A DNA stretch of 64,000 nt, from NCBI GenBank assembly GCA_904420445.1, contig CAJFVJ010000003.1, positions 551,900 to 615,899 of the forward strand, given 5' to 3'. The notes below the pieces were generated by a model. It worked only from the letters and a program-made list of their open reading frames with translations. It was not told the origin of the DNA and did no database searches. Below, piece after piece: positions 18,835-26,351 of this stretch; the first letter of the stretch is position 1, and the number at the start of each line of letters is the position of its first letter. Source of the stretch: Candidatus Adamsella avium (GTDB lineage Bacteria > Cyanobacteriota > Vampirovibrionia > Gastranaerophilales > CAJFVJ01). The position numbers and the translations under genes are program-made.

Positions 18835-18849
18835 TTAGTGACACACTAA
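18835..18849 (+). promoter_or_regulatory. Hairpin abutting the ribosome binding site
   Basis: Perfect six-base-pair inverted repeat TTAGTG-ACA-CACTAA ending two bases before ACGGAG, the Shine-Dalgarno of the gene at 18865. It may modulate translation of that gene; this is inference from position only. Confidence 0.35.
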
Positions 18850-18864
18850 AACGGAGAATAAAAA

Positions 18865-19614
18865 ATGGGTTTAGCAGCATCTCAAGCAAGATATTTGCAA
18901 CTTACAGCAAGAAAAAGCAACATCGAATATCAAGGACAACAGCTCAACCAGGCACGTACGGCTCTTGCCGATCAAAGTGCCCAGTTGTTCAACGAAATGT
19001 TGGAAATCGAACCGCCTGTTGCACCTACATCAAGTTCATCCGAGTTTACAAAACCGACATACTCTTTCACGGATGCAAATGATACAAGAATAAGCAAAAC
19101 CGTCAAAAACTGGTCACCGTCAATTGACCCGACCACAGGCGAAGAGATGGAAGGTTACTATGACCTTACAATACAATATCAGAACGCAACCGGAACTGAA
19201 GTTACAAATCAATACCAACGTGTTGCAATGACTTTTAACGATAACGGACAACTCACTTCAATTCAAATTCCAAATGAAGGTTTTGTAGGTTATGACCCGA
19301 CAACCGGAGCTTATGCTGATTCTACAACATATTCAAACGGCGAAGGGATGACACAGCTCTATTATGGAACTGAATATGACTCTCAGGCTTATGATGACGC
19401 AATGAATGAATATGAATATCAAAAAGCGCTCTACAATAAAGAGCTTGTAAGAATTAACGCAGAAACTCAGGATCTCCAGCAGCAGGATAAAGCACTTGAA
19501 CTGCAGCTAAGACAGGTTGATACACAACAAAGAGCAGTTCAAACAGAACTTGAATCAGTACAAAAAGTTCTCGATAAGAACATTGAACTTACATTCAAAA
19601 CCTTCTCTTCATAA
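18865..19614 (+). CDS. Helical 'MGLAAS' coiled-coil protein, lineage-specific
   Basis: A 249-residue protein of no named family that I can assign. Residues 1-50 form a polar amphipathic helix (MGLAASQARYLQLTARK...NQARTALADQ). Residues 55-175 are a Thr/Tyr/Asn-rich, beta-like insert. Residues 178-249 are a long Gln/Glu-rich coiled coil (LQQQDKALELQLRQVD...VQKVLDKNIEL). No signal peptide. The N- and C-terminal parts closely resemble the smaller protein encoded at 21165, so the two are paralogues and this one has a central insert. Helical ends around a variable middle recall axial proteins of flagella and type III systems, but no homology to these is claimed. Confidence 0.75.
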   Translation: MGLAASQARYLQLTARKSNIEYQGQQLNQARTALADQSAQLFNEMLEIEPPVAPTSSSSEFTKPTYSFTDANDTRISKTVKNWSPSIDPTTGEEMEGYYDLTIQYQNATGTEVTNQYQRVAMTFNDNGQLTSIQIPNEGFVGYDPTTGAYADSTTYSNGEGMTQLYYGTEYDSQAYDDAMNEYEYQKALYNKELVRINAETQDLQQQDKALELQLRQVDTQQRAVQTELESVQKVLDKNIELTFKTFSS

Positions 19615-19657
19615 GAGATAAAAATGTATTTTAGGATATAAGGGAACAGTCAAGAAA

Positions 19658-20527
19658 ATGGCATACAAAAACGACAGTTATCTGGTAATATCAAATAAAT
19701 ACGGGACAGCAAGCAGTGATGCAAAAGCAATGCTGTTTGAAACCTATGACCAGTTGAGAGATATAGCTCTCGACGGGTCTGGGCTGTCAGGATGCGGATT
19801 TGGAACATTCTCAAACTGGCTGATAAACATCGCAAGATATATTGCTCCAGGTGCATTCATGCCTGTATTGGATACGCAATATCTGAATGTTCCCGGCACA
19901 TCTTATTATTCATCAAGCGGTGGTGCAACAGCAAATTACGGAAGCACCTCCGCTTTCGGCTACGGTTCTCTCAATAAATACACAGCCTTCCCGACAGGAG
20001 GAGCTGCACCACTGTTAAGCGGCTATGGTTCCATAACAGGGATAACAGGCGGCGCTGCGAGCTTGTCATCACTTGACTACTCATCATCAAGCATAACAGG
20101 TTATGCTGCGAACTACGGGAACCTGACAACAGGCGGAGCAGCATCTATGGTAACAGCCTCGCAGCCTGTCGGCGCTGCTGTCGGAACATTATCAGGCTTT
20201 GGCTACGGCTCAAGCTGGCTGCTTCCATCAGCAGGTGTTATCGCAGGTATCGGAAGTTTGGCTCAAGCACTCTCCCCTTATGCAGGACCTTTTGGTATTG
20301 CGGCAAACGTCTTTGGAAACATAACCCAGGGTTATGGAGGCGCCGTTCTCGGAGCATATCAAAACGCAACAAACAGAATCCTTAACAATGCGGATATCGT
20401 TCTTACAAATAAGGTTAAAAACCTTGAAACCGTAGCAAAAATGCTTGATGCTCAATCTGATATTATCAAACAAATGCTCAAAAACCAGGTCGAAGGAGAC
20501 GGAAAACTCGCTCAAGAGTTGAGTTAG
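19658..20527 (+). CDS. Gly/Ser/Ala/Tyr-rich low-complexity protein with C-terminal coiled coil
   Basis: A 289-residue protein. After a short N-terminal domain (to about residue 75), residues 80-195 are low-complexity, with repeated GGAA, YGS and ITG units (TGGAAPLLSGYGS, TGGAASLSSLDY, TTGGAASM). Residues 190-225 are hydrophobic (YGSSWLLPSAGVIAGIG). The last 55 residues form a polar helix (NRILNNADIVLTNKVKNLET). No Sec signal peptide. It lies 43 bases after the coiled-coil gene and is probably co-transcribed. Composition suggests a structural or exported protein; function unknown. Confidence 0.75.
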   Translation: MAYKNDSYLVISNKYGTASSDAKAMLFETYDQLRDIALDGSGLSGCGFGTFSNWLINIARYIAPGAFMPVLDTQYLNVPGTSYYSSSGGATANYGSTSAFGYGSLNKYTAFPTGGAAPLLSGYGSITGITGGAASLSSLDYSSSSITGYAANYGNLTTGGAASMVTASQPVGAAVGTLSGFGYGSSWLLPSAGVIAGIGSLAQALSPYAGPFGIAANVFGNITQGYGGAVLGAYQNATNRILNNADIVLTNKVKNLETVAKMLDAQSDIIKQMLKNQVEGDGKLAQELS

Positions 20528-20862
20528 TGTATCGATATGAAAAATACAAGATTATATATAAGGTGTTTATCGCAAATAATCACCTATCTGAACCCTCTTG
20601 TCATATTTTACGGAGGGATAAAAAAGATATTATCATTTTATAAAAATGATAATATCTTCGCAGCATCGCAATCGCTTAACCCGAATTTTGAAATCGAAAA
20701 ACAAAATATTTTTCTCAACAATGCCCAAAATGAAAATATAAATTTTTGTAACAAAATTGTTTAATTTTTTATCATTTTTCTAAAGTTTGTCAAAAAAATG
20801 CAGATAATTGTTTTTATATAAGTAAGTATATCCATGATTTTGTACAAAAGGAGAAAATATCT
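20528..20862. other. Intergenic region with palindrome and putative promoter
   Basis: No well-supported gene. A 75-codon frame starting at 20537 has no ribosome binding site and is very AT-rich; it is not called. A perfect 14-base-pair palindrome (GATATTATCATTTT-ATA-AAAATGATAATATC, 20627-20657) may end the upstream transcript. The stretch 20765-20850 is AT-rich and probably carries the promoter for the next gene. Confidence 0.45.
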
Positions 20863-21138
20863 GTGGATTTTGCTTTACAGGCACAAGGAATAATCAACTA
20901 CTGGGTGGGAGCATTCAACCTCTCAAGGTCTTATTTCCGCAGACATAACCCATGGCAAGAACTTGTTATCGCATTTATTACAACATTGAAAAACGGTCTT
21001 ACCATGAACAAAAAACTCAAAATTGCAAAATACAGAGTATACAATCTGCAAGCGCAGATGAACAAAATGGATAAGATGATAAACGAAAACAATCCATACA
21101 ATTTCTTATCAGGAGGCAAGCTGAATACCTTCAACTAA
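20863..21138 (+). CDS. Small hypothetical protein of the MGLAAS cluster
   Basis: A 91-residue protein starting at GTG, with AAAAGGAG nine bases upstream. The N-terminal part is moderately hydrophobic (IINYWVGAFNLSRSYF, LVIAFITTLKNGL); the C-terminal part is a basic helix (KLKIAKYRVYNLQAQMNKMDKM) ending in a Gly/Asn-rich tail. No known domain. It precedes the second MGxAxS paralogue by 26 bases, so they likely share an operon. Confidence 0.65.
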   Translation: MDFALQAQGIINYWVGAFNLSRSYFRRHNPWQELVIAFITTLKNGLTMNKKLKIAKYRVYNLQAQMNKMDKMINENNPYNFLSGGKLNTFN

Positions 21139-21164
21139 GAAGTTTCTAAGGGTCAGGAGAAGCA

Positions 21165-21491
21165 ATGGGCGTAGCAGTTTCACTATCAAGACTTATATAT
21201 TTGACATCATACAGACATGATTTGGAATTCAGAATCCAACTCATAAATCAGGCTCGTATGGGTTTGTTGAACTTCGTCAACGACTTGATGAACGTGGGAA
21301 CTGATATGGATCCTGATTCGCCTGAAGTAAAACAGATGGAGCAAAGAAAACAACGGCTGCAGCTGATTGATAAACAACTCGATCAGGAATTGCAGCAATA
21401 TCAAGCCAAACTCGAGACAACAACGGCTGAAATACAAAAAGTAAAACAGGATATGCAGACAAATATCCAGATGTCCTATGGAGGAGGATAA
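21165..21491 (+). CDS. Small 'MGVAVS' coiled-coil protein, paralogue of the gene at 18865
   Basis: A 108-residue helical protein. The N-terminus MGVAVSLSRLIYLTSYRHD and the segment LINQARMGLLNF align with the same region of the 249-residue protein upstream (shared pattern MGxAxSxxRxxxLTxxR...NQARxxL). The C-terminal coiled coil (LQLIDKQLDQELQQYQAKLE) also aligns with that protein's C-terminus, so this version lacks the central insert. AGGAG lies at good spacing before the ATG. It ends GGG and is followed by a strong terminator. Confidence 0.75.
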   Translation: MGVAVSLSRLIYLTSYRHDLEFRIQLINQARMGLLNFVNDLMNVGTDMDPDSPEVKQMEQRKQRLQLIDKQLDQELQQYQAKLETTTAEIQKVKQDMQTNIQMSYGGG

Positions 21492-21517
21492 TCACTAAAA
21501 AATTTCAAAACCGAAAC

Positions 21518-21548
21518 AAAAAATCTCTCATAATGAGAGATTTTTTTT
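21518..21548 (+). terminator. Terminator of the MGxAxS cluster
   Basis: Stem AAAAAATCTCTCA / TGAGAGATTTTTT with a three-base loop and a T-run, about 30 bases after the stop codon of the small coiled-coil gene. Confidence 0.85.
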
Positions 21549-21550
21549 AT

Positions 21551-21700
21551 TAAACTTATATAGCAAATTCCTCAGACACTATTAAAACTCCGTCATTCTA
21601 AGGAATTCAGCCAGAAGAATCCTTTTTGTTCAGATACTTCGCTATCGTTCAGTATGGCGTTGTTTTGGAAATCCTTGGCAGAATTTGCTATATAAATCCC
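21551..21700 (-). repeat. Dispersed intergenic inverted-repeat element, copy B
   Basis: A 150-base copy in the opposite orientation to copy A. Its ends are CTTATATAGCAAATTCCTCAG and GAATTTGCTATATAAATCCC. Its reverse complement contains TAGCGAAGTATCTGAACAAA and GGATTCTTCTGGCT, shared with copy A. Located directly after a terminator. Confidence 0.8.
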
Positions 21701-21778
21701 TTTTTTATTCCCTTGAAAACGCATGGATAAAGTATTATAATTATATTTGTAGAAGGTATAGTGAGTAGGTTTTGAAAA

Positions 21779-21952
21779 ATGAATGTCAATGCAATAAAAT
21801 CATCATCATTATCTCAAACTCCGCAGTGTCAGCCACTTAGAAGCGGCTTAAAAAACAATGCGGGTCTTGAAGGTTCAAAGCTCAATTTTATGACACATGA
21901 TAATGTTAAGCTTTCTGAAACACTCGGAAATAAACTTAACATTCTTGCTTAA
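21779..21952 (+). CDS. Small hypothetical protein, 57 residues
   Basis: A short ORF starting MNVNAIKSSSLSQTPQ and ending LGNKLNILA. No hydrophobic segment. It is followed 20 bases later by a strong hairpin terminator, which supports an expressed unit; no clear ribosome binding site precedes the ATG (GTGAGTAGG is 12-18 bases upstream). The Ser/Asn-rich start resembles the N-terminus of the TPR/metallopeptidase at 28134 (MNINSVSLLNNP), which may reflect a shared leader. Function unknown. Confidence 0.45.
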   Translation: MNVNAIKSSSLSQTPQCQPLRSGLKNNAGLEGSKLNFMTHDNVKLSETLGNKLNILA

Positions 21953-21972
21953 AAATCGATATAAAAATTTAC

Positions 21973-22005
21973 AAAAAAGAGAACAGATATTGTTCTCTTT
22001 TTTTA
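21973..22005 (+). terminator. Terminator after the 57-residue ORF
   Basis: Thirteen-base-pair stem AAAAAAGAGAACA / TGTTCTCTTTTTT with a five-base loop and T-run. Confidence 0.85.
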
Positions 22006-22252
22006 TTGAAAAAAATCAATCAAAAATATAAAAAATCTTCTCAATATCATCTATTTCGTTGAGTTATATTTTTAATTAAAATTATAAAATTAAAACAAGG
22101 TTAGAAGCATAAAAGGCAAAAATATTAAGATTTATTAAACAAATCTTAATCCGGTGTTAAATTTAAAACTTTATGGGTATTCATGCTTATATAAAAATAT
22201 TAACTTTTTGAACCAAAAGTTATACAATGAAAACAATGACAGATAAGGATAT

Positions 22253-24067
22253 ATGCAAATGAGAAGTATGCACAAAGCGGTAATTTTAACAACACTGACC
22301 ATGTTCTTTTCCATGCCGATAAATTCAATTGCTTTTGCAGATTTTAATGCGGGAAGTTTGAACAGAATTGACGCAGGTGTTATTGACCAATCGGTGACAA
22401 ATGACAGAGAACTCAGAGATAAACTCGAAAATCTCAGAAAAGAACAGGAACAAAGAAAGTTAAATAACTCCGTAAAATATGAAGATCAGGTTCAACAACC
22501 TGAACAAACAATGGTTGATGAACAGGGAAGGGTTTATAACCCGAAATTTTTACTGAAAGGGGTCAACTTTACCGGAAATACAATCTATTCAAACGATGAG
22601 TTGAATAAATATTATGCAGACCTGATTGGAAAAGAAGTTTATATTGACCAGGTATTGAACGCAACAATGGAAATTACCAAGTTGTATGCAAAAGACGGTT
22701 ACATTACTTCTCAAGCATATGTTCCCCAACAAAAAGTTACAAACGGAATTATTACTATCGAAATCATCGAAAGTGAAATCGGAAATATCTCCGTTCAAGG
22801 CAACAAATGGGCAAGAGAATCTTATCTGAGAAGAGAAGTTCTCTCTTCAAACAAATTGAAAGAAGGAAAAATATTCAACGTAGCAAATATCAAAACCTCT
22901 CTCGATGACTTGAACAAAGAAGACTATATCCAAGGTAAAATCGTTATTGAAGAAGGGGATACACCGAAGAAAACAGATGTAACCCTCCAGGTAAAAGACC
23001 GTTTCCCTCTTGAAGTTACAATCGGTATGGATAACGACGGAAGAACGGTAGTCGGAAGAGAAAGAGGCTATTTGCAAATAAAAGATAAAAACGTCTTCGG
23101 TCTCGGTGATGAATTCTACGTCGGAGGCTTAATCGGCGAAAACTCAGGCGGATGGTTCACCGGATATAAAATCCCCGTAGGAAAATGGGGAACAAAAATC
23201 GGTGCCGACTATTCATTCTCTTCAGTTAACCCGGGCGGCCCGTTCAGAGAATATGATATTGACGGTAAAGCTCATAACGTCAAAGTAGGAATCTATCAGC
23301 CTATTAAGAAAGGTGATAACTACAAAATCGACGCTGATTTATCTTTGAACTTCCTGAACGCAAAAACAACATCAGGCTTATTCGACGGTGCAGTACTCAA
23401 TGACTATCAGCTGAGAATATTAAGAGCAGGTATCGACTTCCAAAAAGACGACTCAAGCGGACGTTGGTTATCAAGAGCAGAAGCAAGCTTAGGTTTGAAA
23501 GGTCTTGGTGCAACACCTCAAGAACCATACCTTCCAAAAACAGGCTTCCAAAAGTACAACTTGGATGTTATGAGATTGCAGCTCCTGCCTAAAGATATGT
23601 TGTTAATCGCAAGAGCATCAGGTCAATATTCACCGAACAAACTCTATGCCATCGAACAAATGCAACAAGGCGGTCAGGCAACAGTCAGAGGTTTCGAACC
23701 GGCATTGCTCTTGGGTGACTACGGTTACTTCGCAAGCTTGGAGCTGAGAACACCTGTCCCCGGTTTGAAAACAATCCTTCCTGATAAATATAAACACTTT
23801 AGCGATAAAGTCAGATTGGGTTATTTCTATGACGCAGGTTATATCGGCAATAACAGAACAGGTATAAGCAGAAAAATGCAGGAAAACTTCATACACAGTG
23901 TCGGCGTCGGTGTTAACTTCTACCTCATGAAGAACCTGACAGCATCACTTAACCTCGCTTATCCGATTCATGAACCGCACAATGATGTATCAAACTGCAA
24001 ACTCCTCTTCAACGTATCAACGGATGTTGCAAGCTTCTTCTTCAAAGATCCGAAAGAAAGTTTGTAG
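22253..24067 (+). CDS. Two-partner secretion transporter TpsB (ShlB/FhaC/HecB family)
   Basis: Outer-membrane beta-barrel that exports TpsA proteins. The 604-residue protein has a signal peptide (AVILTTLTMFFSMPINSIAFA), a charged linker, a ShlB-type POTRA region (KFLLKGVNFTGNTIYSNDEL to about residue 175, then a second POTRA), and a C-terminal barrel of about 350 residues ending in an aromatic-rich stretch. The motif QATVRGFEP near residue 480 matches the conserved VRG(F/Y) lid-lock motif of the family. Start taken at 22253, just after AAGGATAT; later in-frame ATGs are possible. Its partner is most likely the TpsA at 13043-15529. Confidence 0.93.
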   Translation: MQMRSMHKAVILTTLTMFFSMPINSIAFADFNAGSLNRIDAGVIDQSVTNDRELRDKLENLRKEQEQRKLNNSVKYEDQVQQPEQTMVDEQGRVYNPKFLLKGVNFTGNTIYSNDELNKYYADLIGKEVYIDQVLNATMEITKLYAKDGYITSQAYVPQQKVTNGIITIEIIESEIGNISVQGNKWARESYLRREVLSSNKLKEGKIFNVANIKTSLDDLNKEDYIQGKIVIEEGDTPKKTDVTLQVKDRFPLEVTIGMDNDGRTVVGRERGYLQIKDKNVFGLGDEFYVGGLIGENSGGWFTGYKIPVGKWGTKIGADYSFSSVNPGGPFREYDIDGKAHNVKVGIYQPIKKGDNYKIDADLSLNFLNAKTTSGLFDGAVLNDYQLRILRAGIDFQKDDSSGRWLSRAEASLGLKGLGATPQEPYLPKTGFQKYNLDVMRLQLLPKDMLLIARASGQYSPNKLYAIEQMQQGGQATVRGFEPALLLGDYGYFASLELRTPVPGLKTILPDKYKHFSDKVRLGYFYDAGYIGNNRTGISRKMQENFIHSVGVGVNFYLMKNLTASLNLAYPIHEPHNDVSNCKLLFNVSTDVASFFFKDPKESL

Positions 24068-24080
24068 TCTGAACAAAAAA

Positions 24081-24124
24081 CTCAAAAAAATAGAGCAGAT
24101 AAATTTCTGCTCTATTTTTTTGAG
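24081..24124 (+). terminator. Terminator of tpsB
   Basis: Perfect 19-base-pair stem CTCAAAAAAATAGAGCAGA and its complement with a six-base loop, 14 bases after the tpsB stop. Confidence 0.9.
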
Positions 24125-24239
24125 TTTAATAAATTGTAACATTTATTAAACAATCACGCATTTTCCAAGAGAAAAAATACTTTATATATATAAGGGTTAT
24201 TATATTAGATTCAAATTTCAGGGATAAGGAGTTTATAAG

Positions 24240-25364
24240 TTGGGACTGGTTATTAACAGTAGTGATACAGCAGATAAAATGGCTCAGTCAATAAAAGGGC
24301 AAAAACTCAACAAAAATATTGTTGAATACATCATGAGCCCCAAGTTTGAAACAGGAAGCTTTTTAAGAAACGAAATGGCTTCAAACTCAAACAGCGGACT
24401 GAGAAATATGTTTGCAAATGCAGAAAGAAGCAGCTCTATATTTGAACAAATCTCTTCATCTATTGACACAAACGTCAGCGATAGAGGTTTCTTCAAGAAA
24501 ATCGGAGACTTTATCACAGGCAACACTGATAATATGTTAAACAGCCAGTACCGCTCTTTGATAAAAAGAAACGTACTCTCAGGCAAAAGCATTGATGAAT
24601 CAGTTACTCTCGCACAACAATCAATCAAAGACGGAAAAATCGGTATAGCTGCAAAACTCAGAGGAGCAAGCGGAAAGACAACGGATTTAATCGAAGGAAG
24701 TTCAAAAAATCTCGCAAAAAAAATAGCTGACGGTACTTCGGATAATCTAGGGAAAACACTTCTTGCAGCAAGCGACGGAGCAAAGAAAACAGGAGTCTTC
24801 TCAAAGCTCAAAAAATACGGCGGTACACTCTTCATGCTCGCAGGAGATATCATAAACGAAGGTCCTAAGGTAGTAAAAGCATTTAAAGAAGGCGGTATAG
24901 GTAACGGGTTAAAACAAATCGTAAAATCAACAGTTCAGGTGGGTTTAACAAACGGTTTGACAGCAGTTGCAACAGGGCTTATCGGTATGATACCGGTTAT
25001 CGGACCAGCTATCGCAGCATCAGGTGTAGTATCAAACCTCTTGAATATGTTCATCTACTCACCTTGTCAGAAAATTGCGGAAGCAATCACCTCACTTCCT
25101 ATCTTCGAAGTCGAAGGTGTCCAATCAGAAACAGAAGCAATGCAAGACCTCAAAGAACTCGGATACACAGAAGATCAGGTAAACGCAGCTTGTATGCAAT
25201 ACGGAGTAAGCAGTGCAGCAGAGTTAAATGAACTTATTCAAGCTCAAGCAGAAGCAGGTCAAGCATCAACAACAGCAGCAACAATAACCAGCAACGGCGG
25301 TTTTTCTCAATGGTTAAACAACCAAACAATGGCAATGAATCCTTCAACAGGAGTTTATGCTTAG
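24240..25364 (+). CDS. Hypothetical protein with glycine-zipper hydrophobic hairpin
   Basis: A 374-residue protein starting at TTG, with AAGGAG eight bases upstream. Residues 1-190 are polar and Ser/Lys/Asn-rich with helical character and no signal peptide. Residues 235-285 form a long Gly/Ala-rich hydrophobic hairpin (GLTAVATGLIGMIPVIGPAIAASGVV) like those of membrane-inserting toxins or translocators. The C-terminus contains Gln/Ala-rich helices (QAQAEAGQASTTAATI). No recognised domain. It stands alone between two terminators next to tpsB. An exported, membrane-active role is a hypothesis only. Confidence 0.7.
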   Translation: MGLVINSSDTADKMAQSIKGQKLNKNIVEYIMSPKFETGSFLRNEMASNSNSGLRNMFANAERSSSIFEQISSSIDTNVSDRGFFKKIGDFITGNTDNMLNSQYRSLIKRNVLSGKSIDESVTLAQQSIKDGKIGIAAKLRGASGKTTDLIEGSSKNLAKKIADGTSDNLGKTLLAASDGAKKTGVFSKLKKYGGTLFMLAGDIINEGPKVVKAFKEGGIGNGLKQIVKSTVQVGLTNGLTAVATGLIGMIPVIGPAIAASGVVSNLLNMFIYSPCQKIAEAITSLPIFEVEGVQSETEAMQDLKELGYTEDQVNAACMQYGVSSAAELNELIQAQAEAGQASTTAATITSNGGFSQWLNNQTMAMNPSTGVYA

Positions 25365-25392
25365 TCCCTGAATAAAATAATAATAAAACTTG

Positions 25393-25446
25393 ATTATCCT
25401 CTTCATCATTTTATAATTAGATTATTAATGATAAGAGGATAATTTT
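25393..25446 (+). terminator. Hairpin overlapping the HIT-gene ribosome binding site
   Basis: Left arm ATTATCCTCTTCATCATT (25393-25410) pairs with right arm AATGATAAGAGGATAAT (25427-25443), 17 base pairs with one bulge, followed by six T. It can terminate the upstream gene. Because the right arm contains AAGAGGA, the Shine-Dalgarno of the HIT gene (ATG 25449), it may also mask translation of readthrough transcripts. Confidence 0.65.
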
Positions 25447-25448
25447 TT

Positions 25449-25793
25449 ATGAACAAATTTGATGAAAACTGCATCTTTTGCAAAATAGCCAAAGGTGAAA
25501 TACCAACAACACCGGTATATGAAACGGATGACGTAATCGCCTTCAACGACCTTAACCCCCAGGCTCCGGTGCATATACTTGTTATCCCAAAAGCGCACTA
25601 CTCATCTCTCATCGAAATAGATGACATAGAACTCCTCGGGAAAGTTACAAACGCAGTCAGAGAAATTACAAAAAAACTGGGAATAACATCATACCGCACG
25701 GTAATAAATACAGGTGCTCAGGCTGGACAAACGGTCATGCACCTGCACTTTCACATAATGGCAGGTCGAGCATTCACCTGGCCTGCAGGTTAA
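25449..25793 (+). CDS. HIT-family (Hint-like) nucleotide hydrolase
   Basis: A 114-residue histidine-triad protein, hydrolysing nucleotide phosphoramidates or AMP adducts. The N-terminal CIFCKIAKGEIPTTPVYE signature and the catalytic triad HLHFHIM near residues 98-104 are complete, and length is normal. Its ribosome binding site is inside the right arm of a long hairpin. Physiological substrate unknown. Confidence 0.93.
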   Translation: MNKFDENCIFCKIAKGEIPTTPVYETDDVIAFNDLNPQAPVHILVIPKAHYSSLIEIDDIELLGKVTNAVREITKKLGITSYRTVINTGAQAGQTVMHLHFHIMAGRAFTWPAG

Positions 25794-25813
25794 AATGTAA
25801 ATCTTCAAAAAGC

Positions 25814-25960
25814 GGGATTTATACTGCAAATTCCGACAAAAATTTCAAAAACAACGTCATACTGAGCGTTAGCGAAGTATCTATAGAAAAATGGATTATT
25901 CGGGCTAAAGTCCTCAGAATGACGGACTTTTAGTGGTATCTGAAAAAGCCATCTTGTATT
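25814..25960 (+). repeat. Dispersed intergenic inverted-repeat element, copy C (partly degraded)
   Basis: Same orientation as copy A. The left end (GGGATTTATACTGCAAATTCC) and the core ACGTCATACTGAGCGTTAGC / GAAGTATCT and CTCAGAATGACGGACTTT are conserved. The right terminal repeat is degenerate (GAAAAAGCCATCTTGTAT), so the right boundary is approximate. Confidence 0.75.
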
Positions 25961-26027
25961 TAAAACACTCTTGTGCTACTATTTAAGACAATTCAATACA
26001 ATAAATTGCCGAAAGGGGTGAAACAGT

Positions 26028-26201
26028 TTGGCAGAAGTATACGTAAGAAGCGAAGAGTCAATTGAAAGCGCTCTTAAACGTTTCAAAAAGAAAGTTCAAA
26101 AAGCCGGTATTTTATCTGAAATAAAACGCCGTGAACGTTATGAAAAACCAAGCGTAAAAAGAAAACGTAAGTCTGAAGCAGCAAGAAAAAGACATTCATA
26201 A
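26028..26201 (+). CDS. rpsU: 30S ribosomal protein bS21
   Basis: A 57-residue basic protein starting at TTG after GAAAGGGGTG. The sequence [20 protein letters not shown], then [20 protein letters not shown], is characteristic of bS21, a small ribosomal protein that helps initiate translation. It stands alone, followed by a strong terminator. Confidence 0.95.
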   Translation: MAEVYVRSEESIESALKRFKKKVQKAGILSEIKRRERYEKPSVKRKRKSEAARKRHS

Positions 26202-26213
26202 CTCAAAAATATT

Positions 26214-26251
26214 CAAAAAACAGGTTAGTTTAGTCAACTAACCTGTTTTTT
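26214..26251 (+). terminator. Terminator of rpsU
   Basis: Stem AAAAACAGGTTAGTT / AACTAACCTGTTTTT with a short loop, 12 bases after the rpsU stop, ending in a T-run. Confidence 0.9.
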
Positions 26252-26351
26252 ACTTGTATATGAACCCCAAAAGTGATAAAATTTATTCATATTTGAGGTT
26301 TTATTTGCAAAATCAGAATAATTCGGTATATTTCAATAAAGGTATGTTTTT

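Larger units (their letters stand above)
18399..18864. other. Intergenic region with repeat copy A and a structured 5' leader
   Basis: No gene. Positions 18458-18607 are copy A of a dispersed repeat. The following 250 bases lead into the 'MGLAAS' gene. Just before its ribosome binding site (ACGGAG) lie two small hairpins: GGAC-ACAAAA-GTCC (18811-18824) and TTAGTG-ACA-CACTAA (18835-18849). The second directly abuts the Shine-Dalgarno and could influence translation. Promoter position not resolved. Confidence 0.5.

Noticed and set aside
20537..20764. 75-codon frame with AT-rich content after the low-complexity gene
   Set aside because: No ribosome binding site, no domain, and it runs across a perfect palindrome; composition equals the non-coding background.
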